A DNA stretch of 21,917 bases, taken from an uncultured Clostridium sp. (GTDB lineage: Bacteria; Bacillota; Clostridia; Oscillospirales; Acutalibacteraceae). Position 1 is the first letter of the stretch. Each line of letters opens with the position of its first letter. Both the position numbers and the translations under genes were made by a program. The notes beneath the pieces were generated by a model. That model made no database searches, was not told the DNA's origin, and was given only the letters and a program-made list of their open reading frames with translations. Location: the NCBI GenBank assembly GCA_934717555.1, contig CAKUYY010000021.1, positions 1-21,917 on the forward strand, in the 5' to 3' direction. Positions 8,324 through 15,182 of this stretch are shown here, piece by piece.

Positions 8324-8485
8324 CTTCATAAAAACCTATGGTAAAAGGATCATAATCCGGGACCCTTTTCTATGTGTCTTTCTGTTTCCCCCACCTCTTT
8401 CCTTACGGTTACCTATTTTGTCCCTGATACAGGGACTTGACGGAAAGAGTTTACAGAAAGTATCCATAGGTAGGTAACCTATTAA
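8262..8485 (-). ncRNA. Candidate structured non-coding RNA, about 225 nt, unassigned
   Basis: Seen in sequence (plus-strand coordinates): helix B 8464-8471 with 8334-8341 (8 bp), helix C 8453-8460 with 8378-8385 (8 bp), helix D 8442-8449 with 8395-8402 (8 bp), all perfect and nested in one rod. At the rod's tip is a 7-bp hairpin, GTCCCTG-ATA-CAGGGAC (8420-8436). A further 9-bp helix A, 8471-8479 with 8407-8415, crosses the rod, so it is either a pseudoknot or an alternative fold. A hairpin at 8343-8369 and the terminator stem each need a G-U pair that exists only on the minus-strand RNA, which sets the direction. Two TATAAT boxes lie just upstream and a U6 terminator just downstream. It does not show the signature bases of SRP, tmRNA, RNase P, T-box, ydaO/c-di-AMP or c-di-GMP RNAs. 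Divergent 6S RNA or an attenuator of the downstream hydrolase remain possible. Confidence 0.55.
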
Positions 8486-8487
8486 TC

Positions 8488-8500
8488 ATTATACATTATA
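8488..8500 (-). promoter_or_regulatory. Tandem TATAAT -10 boxes before the candidate ncRNA
   Basis: Minus strand shows two perfect TATAAT hexamers, at 8495-8500 and 8488-8493. No good -35 is visible at 17 bp for either, so this rests on the -10 boxes and on their position just before helix A. Confidence 0.4.
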
Positions 8501-8522
8501 AATAGTAAAATAGAAAGAGGAA

Positions 8523-8564
8523 AAACACAAAAACGGACAGTTTTTTCTGCCCGTTTTTGTGTTT
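8523..8564 (-). terminator. Rho-independent terminator of the padR operon
   Basis: AAACACAAAAACGG (8523-8536) pairs with CCGTTTTTGTGTTT (8551-8564), extended by a further CAG/CTG. The position between the two is G-U on the minus-strand RNA and A-C on the plus strand, so it serves the leftward operon ending at 8653. Confidence 0.85.
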
Positions 8565-8652
8565 GAACCAAACGATTAAAGAAAAGAAGTACTGGTAAGC
8601 AATAAACTAAATGATCTAATGCTTTTGTAATTAGATGAGATCAAAAAAAGAA

Positions 8653-9201
8653 TTACTGCTGATTGGTCAAGCGATTGCCAGAAGTATTGTAACCCACTCT
8701 GACATTAAAATCAAAAATCTTAATCGGAATACCCAAAGAATATTTTTTAACACTTACAGTTGCATAAGCCCAGCAGGTGCTGCCTCCATTGGCAGGAGTA
8801 TGCCATGCATGGGGATTATCAAAAGTATAATTTGTACCATTCAATACATTGTGGCTTTCCGATCTGCTCACACAGGTAACAATAGAACTGCTGACATTAA
8901 ACGTACCATAAACTGTCATCTTGTATTTTTGTACGCCGTTATCAACAATCGTACCTGTATAGGAAGTAGACTGCTGACCATAGGCTCTGGCCATGGTGCT
9001 GGAAGGATCCTCTGTATAATACAGAAATACAATCCCATCTCCATATTCTTCAACTACTGTACCATCTTCCAAAGATACAGTAGCAATCGGGCCTTGTACT
9101 TCAGATTCTTTTGCAACTTCAATATTCTCCGCCGCAAACGCAATAGCCGAAATAGACATTAACAAGACGAAAGACACTATTAAGGATACTAACTTCTTCA
9201 T
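8653..9201 (-). CDS. Small secreted protein of unknown function
   Basis: I do not recognise this family. 182 residues from the ATG at 9201, chosen because AGGAGG lies 6 nt upstream; a longer reading to 9258 would put 19 unlikely residues in front and overlap the upstream gene. MKKLVSLIVSFVLLMSISAI begins a clear signal peptide, cleaved probably after AFAA (about residue 23). The mature part is polar, with an acidic start and a Ser/Thr-rich centre, has two cysteines that could form one disulfide, and lacks an anchor. It is last in the padR operon, 10 nt after the HAAS-like membrane protein gene, so it is presumably under PadR control and may be the exported effector of that module. Confidence 0.75.
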   Translation of the reverse strand: MKKLVSLIVSFVLLMSISAIAFAAENIEVAKESEVQGPIATVSLEDGTVVEEYGDGIVFLYYTEDPSSTMARAYGQQSTSYTGTIVDNGVQKYKMTVYGTFNVSSSIVTCVSRSESHNVLNGTNYTFDNPHAWHTPANGGSTCWAYATVSVKKYSLGIPIKIFDFNVRVGYNTSGNRLTNQQ

Positions 9202-9211
9202 TTTTTTCCTC

Positions 9212-9574
9212 CTAATATTGATAAATAAACTGAATACCTGTTGTCTCATGCACAACAATCAGATAAAAGACAACCATAACAATCAATGCCGCTAGAATAA
9301 TCCCGCCTGCCAACAGTAATTTGGATTTTCTCCTCGCCCAAATAATTTCACGTTTGGGCAGACTATCCATAAAACCGCTGGCCAACGCTTCACAATCTCC
9401 CAAATACTCGCACAGTTCCCTTTTGCTGGCATTGGGATGCAATTGCAGGTATTCCTCCGCGCTTGCCAGTATGTCCCGATAAAAATCATCTTTTGATTTT
9501 TTGGAACAAACCAAACGTTTTCTTGCCGGCTTTAAGTAAGCCTTAATTTCCTTCAAAAGCTCCGCATTCATCAT
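9212..9574 (-). CDS. HAAS-like/DUF1700-type membrane protein paired with PadR
   Basis: 120 residues. The N-terminal ~75 residues form a soluble helical domain (starting LLKEIKAYLK) with the ...ASKRELCEYLGDCEALASGFM pattern of the HAAS/DUF1700 group, small domains habitually encoded next to PadR regulators. A single transmembrane helix follows (about 87-108, LLLAGGIILAALIVMVVFYLIV) with a short extracytoplasmic tail. The start at 9574 follows AGGAGG by 11 nt, with a second ATG directly after it. It overlaps the 3' end of padR by 32 nt, so translation is likely coupled. In known pairs the membrane protein is thought to modulate or relay to the PadR-controlled response; that is inference here. 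Confidence 0.75.
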   Translation of the reverse strand: MMNAELLKEIKAYLKPARKRLVCSKKSKDDFYRDILASAEEYLQLHPNASKRELCEYLGDCEALASGFMDSLPKREIIWARRKSKLLLAGGIILAALIVMVVFYLIVVHETTGIQFIYQY

Positions 9575-9959
9575 TGTGTAATCTACCTCCTGTTGTTGTA
9601 TTTTGATCTGTCATAATATCATAGACCGCCTGGGTCAACTGATGATATTCCTGACGGATTTGATCCAATCTTTCTTTTCCAGCCTCTGTAATACTATAGT
9701 ACCTTCTCACTCTGCTCCCAGTGACATAGTAATAATCTTCTCGAATATAACCAAACTTCAAAAGACGGTAAATAGTCGGATATAATGTATGAATCCGTAG
9801 AACACCTTTCGTGGCGTGTTTGATCTCTTTTTCCAATTCATAAACATACATGGACTTATTTTGATCCAACAGAAATAATGTCACCATCTCTGCTGTACAT
9901 TTCTTAAAGTAATCAGATAAGCTTTCTACTTTTCCCCGCTTAGAAATTCTTTCTAACAT
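9543..9959 (-). CDS. PadR family transcriptional regulator
   Basis: 138 residues. The winged helix-turn-helix covers about residues 18-105: KCTAEMVTLFLLDQNKSMYV, a YPTIYRLLKFGYIRED recognition/wing region, then RRYYSITEAGKERLDQI, the classic PadR ending to the wing. The short C-terminal helix places it in the small (PadR-s2) group. GGAGG sits 9 nt before the ATG. First gene of a three-gene operon; its promoter carries inverted repeats that could be autoregulatory operators. PadR proteins usually repress their own operon until a ligand or stress releases them. Confidence 0.9.
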   Translation of the reverse strand: MLERISKRGKVESLSDYFKKCTAEMVTLFLLDQNKSMYVYELEKEIKHATKGVLRIHTLYPTIYRLLKFGYIREDYYYVTGSRVRRYYSITEAGKERLDQIRQEYHQLTQAVYDIMTDQNTTTGGRLHNDECGAFEGN

Positions 9960-9982
9960 TTTATTGTGCCTCCAAACCCCTA

Positions 9983-10056
9983 TTCACTGTGAAAATTATA
10001 ACACACTAATTTAAGGATATCAATAGTTTTACAGTAATATATTGGTATCTCAATAT
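9983..10056 (-). promoter_or_regulatory. Promoter of the padR operon with two candidate operators
   Basis: Minus strand TTGATA (10018-10023), exactly 17 bp, TATAAT (9995-10000). A perfect palindrome TTCAC-T-GTGAA (9983-9993) lies directly downstream of the -10, at the start site. A second inverted repeat ATATTG-N6-CAATAT (10039-10056) lies upstream of the -35. Either could be the PadR operator; the placement suits autorepression. Confidence 0.7.
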
Positions 10057-10488
10057 CAAATTATGATAAATCTTAGGGGAATTGTATTCACGAAAATGTC
10101 GAACACTAAAATAAAAGCAAAACGCCCTACAGACAATAAGATTTTTCGATTTATTCTGACATAGTAATATTATTCAATATTATAATAGTCAAATATTTTA
10201 AAAAACACAAGTACTTTTTTCAATTTTTCCTCCAAACAAATGACAAATTTTTTTCACATTTTATACGATTTATTTTGTGAATAAAAATAGAAATCCTTTT
10301 TAGTCTCTCTATATATGCTTTTATCTAGTTAGTTGCATATTTTTTATTCTTTTTCTATGTTTTTACGCCAAACTGGAACTTTAGGCGGTTCTTCTGAATA
10401 TGATAAGAAGAGTAATTTTATGGTTTATCCTGATACATTTAGGATAACATTTCTACTGATACCCACTAGACGAGGAGGAATATCATTT
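10057..10488 (+). other. AT-rich intergenic region before the DUF11 protein, with a weak promoter candidate
   Basis: No gene seen. The best sigma-A-like pair on the plus strand is TTGCAT (10333-10338), 17 bp, TATGTT (10356-10361), each 4 of 6 to consensus. A TTCACA...TGTGAA inverted repeat lies around 10250-10285. The frame of the next gene is open back to a TTG at 10333, but that stretch is AT-rich, lacks domain features and precedes the strong AGGAGG at 10473, so I treat it as leader. Confidence 0.35.
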
Positions 10489-13260
10489 ATGCCAGCTACT
10501 GTTTCAGGAAAAGTCTATGGGGATTCCAACCACAACGGCCGATATGACCCTGGAGAACCAGGAATTTCCAATGTTTATGTGGTTCTTTGCGGCCCCGGAG
10601 GCTGTTCCCCAGCACAAACCGATCCTAATGGAGATTTTGCTTACCTGGTTAATGAACCAGGCGACTATGTATTATACGAGCCTGTAGCGGCTCCTGCTGC
10701 TTGCCCCCCTTCGGTATTTACACAGCCAGCAGGATATGAGCTTTCCAATGGCCCCAGAAACTATTCTTTTCCCATCACTGAGGAGCAAATCGCTGAGAAC
10801 GCCGATATTGACCATCAAGATTTTGGCCATGACAATCCCAACAGCTCTCTGGAATCTATCACTGATCCTGTCCAGGCTTCCCTTTCTCCTAATACTAACC
10901 TGATACCCGAACAATCCATGGAGCAAGATTTACCTTCCAGTCAGAAATCTGTCAAGCATTCTCTCTCAGAGGATAATTTTCTTATCATTGAAGAAGCAGA
11001 AGCTTCCGCAGATGTATCTATCAAAAAAACAGCTTATCCTGATCCCATCCTAGCCGGAGAGTTTCTCACTTATAGCCTAACTATCGCTAACGCCGGCCCT
11101 TCTGTCGCTTCTCAGGTGAAGGTTACCGACATGGTGCCCTCGTTCCTTCTAAAACCGGAATTTTCTATTGATAACGGAATCTCATGGAATCCGTGGAAAA
11201 CCCCTTATCTGTTAGGAGACTTGCCCAGCCAAACCACCCGGACACTTCTCATCCGTGGGATTGTCCAAGTGCTGGACGATCAGACCATCTCCAATGTAGC
11301 TTCTGTCTCCAGTTCCACTCCTGACCCTAATTCTGAAAATAACCATTCTACCGCTGTTGTCCGTACCCTGGCATCCGCTGACCTGTCCATTACGAAGTCG
11401 GCCTCACCTTCTCCAGTGGAGGTTGGGGAAATCGTTACCTATACCATAAAGGTGACAAACGCAGGCCCGAGCCGTTCACAAGGAATTACTATTACGGACA
11501 CTGACGCATCTTCTTTGGCTGGCGCGGAAGTTTCCAATAACAGCGGTACCTCCTGGTCGCCTTGGAAAGGTTCCCATTTCCTCACCTCTTTAGATCCCGG
11601 AAATGCTTTCACGCTGCTTGTCCGCGGAACAGTTCCACCCTCTGCCTCTGAAAACCTGACAAACACGGCCACGGTATCCTCTTCTACCAGCGATCCCAAT
11701 CCCAACAATAATAGTATTACCATCCATACCCCCATTGAGAATTCCGCCGATCTGAGCATCAGTAAAACTGCCTCTCCAAACCCAGTTTCCACAGGGCAAA
11801 TATTGACCTATGCTCTTACTGTGAAAAATTCAGGACCTTCTGCAGCTGCTGATGTCCAGTTGACGGATACAATCCCTCAAGAACTAACCCAGCCGGAATT
11901 CTCTTTAAATGGAGGGGGTTCCTGGTCTCCCTGGGTCAGCCCCTATCCCCTGGGAACTTTAGAGGAACAAGCAGAACGTACCATTTTAATTCGCGGAACT
12001 GTCTCTCCCTCCGCAAAAGGGTCCTTTGTCAATAACGCCCAGGTGAGCAGCCAAACGCCAGACCCTAATCCCGACAATAACACAGCTTCTTTTACCAGTA
12101 AAATTTTAGAACAAAGTAATCTCTCTATTTCAAAAACCGCTTGGCCAGATCCCGCGGTACCCGGGCAAATGATGATTTACAGCATCACTGTTACCAATCC
12201 CAGTCCCTCTAGTGTAGATTCTATTGTGCTCTCCGACCAGGTTCCCGATTTGCTCTCTCAAGTGGAGTATACCTTCAATCGGGGACAGTCATGGCTGCCT
12301 TGGAGCGGAACCCTTTCCCTGGGGACCCTCAGCGCAGGTTCCTCTTCGACTATTTTCCTCCGGGGTATTCTCTCCGCTAAAGCCTCCGGCACCATCTCCA
12401 ATACCGCACAGATCTCCAGTTCTTCCCCTCCCTCGGACCCTGAAAAAAGCAGGGCCACTGTTATCACCCCTATTTTGATTTCCGCTGACCTTGCTGTCAC
12501 AAAAACCGCATCTCCAAATCCTGCTGTCCCGGGTCAGCCTCTCACTTACACCCTTACGGTATCCAATGCCGGTCCCGGCACTGCCCAAAATGTGGTGCTT
12601 TCCGATGCAGTCGCCAATGGAGAATATTCCTTGGATCAAGGGAAATCTTGGCACCCATGGAATGGTTCCTATTCCTTAGGGGATATCTCTGCCAACCAGA
12701 GCGCTTCCCTGCTCATCCGTGTTCCTGTGGAATACTTTGATTCCGCTCCTATTGTGAATACTGCTGTGGTGTCCACGGACACTTATGATCCCAACCCCGA
12801 AAACAATCGTACCACCATCACCGTTCCCAAAACTCCTTATAGTCAGCTAAGTATTTGCAAATGTGCTTGTCAGGGAGTTGCTACCCCCGGGCAATATCTC
12901 AGTTATTCCATTACCATTTCCAATGCAGGCCCTGGAGACGCCAAAAACGTCGTCCTCACAGACCAGATTCCTAACGAGCTAAAAAATGTGCAGTTTTCAA
13001 CGGATGGGGGCGCTACTTGGTCCCCTTGGGATTCCAGTTATTCTCTGGGAACCTTATCGGCCAATACCTGTGTGACGATTTGGATCTCCGGATTGGTGAA
13101 CGCGTTCTCTTCTGGTAATATCGTCAATACCGCAACCATATCTTCCAGTACGCCTGATCCTAACGGAAACAGCCACTCTTCCACTGCTGTCACCTGTATT
13201 TGTCCACCCTGCGGTTGGAACCAGGGCTCCCCTTATGAAAAATTCTTTTATAACCGTTAA
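10489..13260 (+). CDS. SdrD_B-like plus six DUF11 repeat protein, no export signal seen
   Basis: 923 residues from the ATG at 10489, chosen for the AGGAGG 10 nt upstream. Residues about 5-70 are an SdrD_B/CnaB-like fold (SGKVYGDSNHNGRYDPGEPG, then GGCSPAQTDPNGDF). A polar linker leads to six DUF11 (TIGR01451-type) repeats starting near residues 174, 297, 420, 543, 666 and 785, a nearly constant 123-residue period. Each begins like ADLSISKTASPNP, has TYTLTVSNAGP, a central SWSPW motif, LLIRG and an SSSTPDPNPENN ending. DUF11 repeats are rigid beta-sandwich stalks of surface proteins. However, I see no signal peptide, LPXTG, SLH or transmembrane helix. The last repeat is Cys-rich (SICKCACQ) and the C-terminus has CICPPCG. 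A spore-surface or non-classically exported structural protein is possible but unproven. Confidence 0.85.
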   Translation: MPATVSGKVYGDSNHNGRYDPGEPGISNVYVVLCGPGGCSPAQTDPNGDFAYLVNEPGDYVLYEPVAAPAACPPSVFTQPAGYELSNGPRNYSFPITEEQIAENADIDHQDFGHDNPNSSLESITDPVQASLSPNTNLIPEQSMEQDLPSSQKSVKHSLSEDNFLIIEEAEASADVSIKKTAYPDPILAGEFLTYSLTIANAGPSVASQVKVTDMVPSFLLKPEFSIDNGISWNPWKTPYLLGDLPSQTTRTLLIRGIVQVLDDQTISNVASVSSSTPDPNSENNHSTAVVRTLASADLSITKSASPSPVEVGEIVTYTIKVTNAGPSRSQGITITDTDASSLAGAEVSNNSGTSWSPWKGSHFLTSLDPGNAFTLLVRGTVPPSASENLTNTATVSSSTSDPNPNNNSITIHTPIENSADLSISKTASPNPVSTGQILTYALTVKNSGPSAAADVQLTDTIPQELTQPEFSLNGGGSWSPWVSPYPLGTLEEQAERTILIRGTVSPSAKGSFVNNAQVSSQTPDPNPDNNTASFTSKILEQSNLSISKTAWPDPAVPGQMMIYSITVTNPSPSSVDSIVLSDQVPDLLSQVEYTFNRGQSWLPWSGTLSLGTLSAGSSSTIFLRGILSAKASGTISNTAQISSSSPPSDPEKSRATVITPILISADLAVTKTASPNPAVPGQPLTYTLTVSNAGPGTAQNVVLSDAVANGEYSLDQGKSWHPWNGSYSLGDISANQSASLLIRVPVEYFDSAPIVNTAVVSTDTYDPNPENNRTTITVPKTPYSQLSICKCACQGVATPGQYLSYSITISNAGPGDAKNVVLTDQIPNELKNVQFSTDGGATWSPWDSSYSLGTLSANTCVTIWISGLVNAFSSGNIVNTATISSSTPDPNGNSHSSTAVTCICPPCGWNQGSPYEKFFYNR
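11008..13200 (+). repeat. Six tandem DUF11-coding units, about 369 bp period
   Basis: Units start near 11008, 11377, 11746, 12115, 12484 and 12841. The first four steps are exactly 369 bp and the last is 357 bp. Similarity is at protein level; the DNA has diverged, so the duplication is old. Confidence 0.8.
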
Positions 13261-13275
13261 TGCATAAAAATAGAC

Positions 13276-13302
13276 CCGGGGAAAAAAATTACTTTTCCCC
13301 GG
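13276..13302 (+). terminator. Terminator-like hairpin after the DUF11 gene
   Basis: CCGGGGAAAA (13276-13285) pairs perfectly with TTTTCCCCGG (13293-13302), loop 7 nt, 15 nt after the stop codon. The following tract (ATCCTATTTATTT) is only moderately T-rich. Confidence 0.65.
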
Positions 13303-13347
13303 ATCCTATTTATTTACTCCAAAATAGCAAATAACGCTTTTGATTTA

Positions 13348-13374
13348 TGTTTTATATGACACCAGAAATTTACA
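13348..13374. repeat. Imperfect direct repeat, left copy
   Basis: Begins TGTTTTATATG and continues through ACCA to ATTTACA. The matching copy is at 14002-14028; the first 11 bases are identical, the remainder has single-base differences and a shift. The pair flanks one gene. Confidence 0.45.
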
Positions 13375-13392
13375 TATATATTGTAGGATTTT

Positions 13393-13923
13393 TTACTTAA
13401 AAAATAATAGCCCGAAATCTGTTTTCTCATTTCTAAATATGCCATTAAAAAATAGTTCTAAAACACTATATTTTTTAGCATATAAATGATTAAAATGCTC
13501 GGTATTCAAAAGATGAATTTTCTTATCAAAAATACTTTTTATGTTATGGCAGTCTCCCCAGAAACTAAAGCCTGCTGCATATAGATCCGTAGGTAATTCT
13601 ATTGCTACGACAATCCTATTTTCAATATTCTTTTTGTTTATGGGCGTGAGCTCTTCCGGTGTTTTCCCAGAAATAGAACATGCCCTTTCCATATTCTGGA
13701 GAACAGATGGACACATACTTTGTGCAACTTCAACTCCAATAGAAAGGCTTGGAACAACAATATCAGGAGATTCTAATAACTCCGAACCACAATATTTAGA
13801 AGGGAAACAATAGGCCAAAATTTCTCTTGCTCGTTTCTCTTCAAATTTATGCTTTTCCGATGAGGTGAATTTTGTATTGTCCACGTATATTGATACCTCT
13901 TTATAATGATTTTTTATAGTCAT
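13393..13923 (-). CDS. Hypothetical protein, possible prophage-edge accessory gene
   Basis: I do not recognise this 176-residue protein. It is soluble, Lys/Glu-rich at the N-terminus, with EKHKFEEKRAREILAYCF then SPDIVV...SIGVEVAQS. That PD...E-x pattern with hydrophobic strands resembles a PD-(D/E)XK nuclease core, but a catalytic lysine is not obvious, so this is only a hint. Start: the ATG at 13923 has no Shine-Dalgarno and lies 4 nt after a terminator U-tract; an alternative GTG at 13884 has AGAGG 11 nt upstream and would give 163 residues. Base composition is more AT-rich than the phage genes next to it. It is isolated by terminators and bracketed by an imperfect direct repeat, as expected of a moron-like cargo gene. 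Confidence 0.6.
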   Translation of the reverse strand: MTIKNHYKEVSIYVDNTKFTSSEKHKFEEKRAREILAYCFPSKYCGSELLESPDIVVPSLSIGVEVAQSMCPSVLQNMERACSISGKTPEELTPINKKNIENRIVVAIELPTDLYAAGFSFWGDCHNIKSIFDKKIHLLNTEHFNHLYAKKYSVLELFFNGIFRNEKTDFGLLFFK

Positions 13924-13926
13924 TAT

Positions 13927-13979
13927 AAAAAAATAAAAACTACACTTTCTACACTTTGATTTCTCAAAATGTAGCTTTT
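13927..13979 (-). terminator. Terminator or attenuator hairpin immediately upstream of the orphan gene
   Basis: Minus-strand RNA forms a 14-bp stem (13966-13979 with 13935-13948) containing two G-U pairs that would be A-C clashes on the plus strand. It is followed by UUUUU-A-UUUUUUU ending at 13927. The loop holds a second copy of the CTACACTTT arm, so an alternative 10-bp hairpin (13949-13974 region) can compete. Its position just ahead of a start codon suggests attenuation. Confidence 0.6.
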
Positions 13980-14001
13980 ATCTGGTGCTGGTGATGCGGA
14001 A

Positions 14002-14028
14002 TGTTTTATATGTACCATAATATTTACA
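14002..14028. repeat. Imperfect direct repeat, right copy
   Basis: Partner of 13348-13374. Together they delimit a block of about 650 bp holding the orphan gene and its upstream hairpin. Confidence 0.45.
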
Positions 14029-14065
14029 CCTAACGCTTAGAAAAAAGCTTGATAAATAACAACCA

Positions 14066-14109
14066 AAAAGGCCGCCTCCTTAGCAGATTTAGTAGGGAAG
14101 CGGCCTTTT
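14066..14109 (-). terminator. Rho-independent terminator of the phage lysis operon
   Basis: AAAAGGCCGC (14066-14075) pairs with GCGGCCTTTT (14100-14109), perfect 10 bp, T-run on the minus side. It begins directly after the Panacea-domain gene stop codon. Confidence 0.9.
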
Positions 14110-14110
14110 G

Positions 14111-14545
14111 TTATGTAATATAAAATTCGTTTTGGATTATGTTAGTGGGAATAACCTGATGATCGCCTTTCCCATTCTGGTAAATACAATCCCAGGCCCC
14201 GCCTTCTTTCTGGGTTTGGGTTCTGAGCACCCACGGATACAGTACCCTTTTTTCTTCTACTATTTGGTCTATGAGTACTTTTGTATCCTTTTCTATCATG
14301 ATTCCTGGATACCTGCCCAGAATTTTACTGGCCCCGTAACCACAAAAGCGGTAATACACGTTTGGTACAACAGGGCCGATATACCAGGCAAAAATATTTT
14401 CTTCAAATAATATGTGATTATTTTTCGCTAAACAAACACCCTGAGTAAAATAAAGAATTTTTTGTAACTGTAAGTTACTTATAGGAGAACCGTCCTGTGT
14501 ACACTTTGTAATGATATACTGAGCGATATTCATAGCTTTATACAT
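14111..14545 (-). CDS. Panacea (SocA/DUF4065) domain protein, GepA-like
   Basis: 144 residues, essentially one Panacea domain: MNIAQYIITKC, SNLQLQKILYFTQGVCLA, LFEENIFAWYIGPVVPNVYYRF and GASKI are its hallmark blocks. Panacea domains act as antitoxins in diverse toxin-antitoxin pairs (hyperpromiscuous chaperone-like neutralisers) and as SocA-like proteolysis adaptors, and solitary copies are common in prophages. AGGAGG lies 8 nt before the ATG. It follows the holin by 26 nt and ends at a strong terminator, so it belongs to the late operon. No toxin gene is joined to it here; the nearest candidate is the orphan gene at 13393-13923, separated by two terminators. Confidence 0.87.
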   Translation of the reverse strand: MYKAMNIAQYIITKCTQDGSPISNLQLQKILYFTQGVCLAKNNHILFEENIFAWYIGPVVPNVYYRFCGYGASKILGRYPGIMIEKDTKVLIDQIVEEKRVLYPWVLRTQTQKEGGAWDCIYQNGKGDHQVIPTNIIQNEFYIT

Positions 14546-14571
14546 AGTACAGTCCTCCTATTCTATATATA

Positions 14572-14856
14572 TTACTCGTTTTTCTTCCCATCTACAACCC
14601 GTTTGACAGCAGTAAAAGCGCCGTTGGCGCTCATAGCCACGATTACGGCGTTAAAAGGAATAAGGGCCATAGTGGGCCAGGAAAAGCGGGTGGTGAAAAT
14701 GGTAGCCAACGCCATGACCACAACAGCGTAAATATAAGAAAGCCATTGGGTAGGCAGCTTAGAAAACAACCCTTTTGTAAACTGTGTCAGGATGCCAACC
14801 AACATGGCGCATCCGGCAAAGGTTCCTAAAGTCTCCCAGGATACAAATTCATTCAT
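14572..14856 (-). CDS. Phage holin family protein
   Basis: 94 residues with three hydrophobic segments (about 9-29, 38-57 and 63-84) and a charged C-terminal tail (KRVVDGKKNE), the size and layout of phage holins that open the membrane to let endolysin reach the wall. AGGAGG precedes the ATG by 10-11 nt. It lies between the coiled-coil lysis protein gene and the Panacea gene, close to the endolysin, which supports the role. Confidence 0.8.
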   Translation of the reverse strand: MNEFVSWETLGTFAGCAMLVGILTQFTKGLFSKLPTQWLSYIYAVVVMALATIFTTRFSWPTMALIPFNAVIVAMSANGAFTAVKRVVDGKKNE

Positions 14857-14873
14857 AGTATGTATTCCTCCTA

Positions 14874-15170
14874 TTATTTCCTTTCTTCCAGCTGATTGAG
14901 CCGGATTTCATGATTTTCCAGTTTCAAGTCATGTTCCGCGATTAATTCATCATTCTTGTCAATCCGGTCATGAAGACGGCGGTGAGATTCCCGGGTGGAA
15001 TCTTTTGTGATTTCATTGTTATGTTCCAGCTTGTCGAGACGGGTCATCACTTGTTTTAAGTCCGTCGATAATTCCGTGATTGTCTTGTTTAATTTTATGA
15101 TGGGCTTGCTTACCGTAGCAAACAAGCCCACCAACGCGATAATGACGGTAACAACGCCCCATTCGTTCAA
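14874..15170 (-). CDS. Small phage lysis-module protein: N-terminal membrane helix plus coiled coil
   Basis: 98 residues: a transmembrane helix at about 5-25 (GVVTVIIALVGLFATVSKPI) then a long charged heptad-type coiled coil to the end. Similar small proteins sit between endolysin and holin in many Firmicute phages (XhlA-like in role, though XhlA has its membrane helix at the other end). The start is TTG at 15170: an in-frame TAA lies directly before it and a GGGGGTGAG Shine-Dalgarno overlaps the endolysin stop region, so no better start exists. Gap to the endolysin is 12 nt. Confidence 0.75.
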   Translation of the reverse strand: MNEWGVVTVIIALVGLFATVSKPIIKLNKTITELSTDLKQVMTRLDKLEHNNEITKDSTRESHRRLHDRIDKNDELIAEHDLKLENHEIRLNQLEERK

Positions 15171-15182
15171 TTATCTCACCCC

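Noticed and set aside
8153..8477. Two short plus-strand open frames (63 and 75 codons)
   Set aside because: No ribosome binding site or recognisable sequence; they lie over the RNA helices and terminator that read in the opposite direction.
8262..8485. c-di-AMP (ydaO) riboswitch before the NlpC/P60 gene
   Set aside because: Such riboswitches often precede wall hydrolases, but the conserved GGGUGAAUCC- and CCGAAUCC-type core motifs are absent and the helix layout differs.
10333..10488. N-terminal extension of the DUF11 protein to the TTG at 10333
   Set aside because: No Shine-Dalgarno at the TTG, AT-rich and domain-free, whereas AGGAGG lies 10 nt before the ATG at 10489.
13927..13979. Type III toxin-antitoxin (RNA repeats plus terminator before a ToxN-like gene)
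   Set aside because: Only two copies of a 9-base repeat are present and the protein shows no similarity I can see to ToxN/AbiQ.
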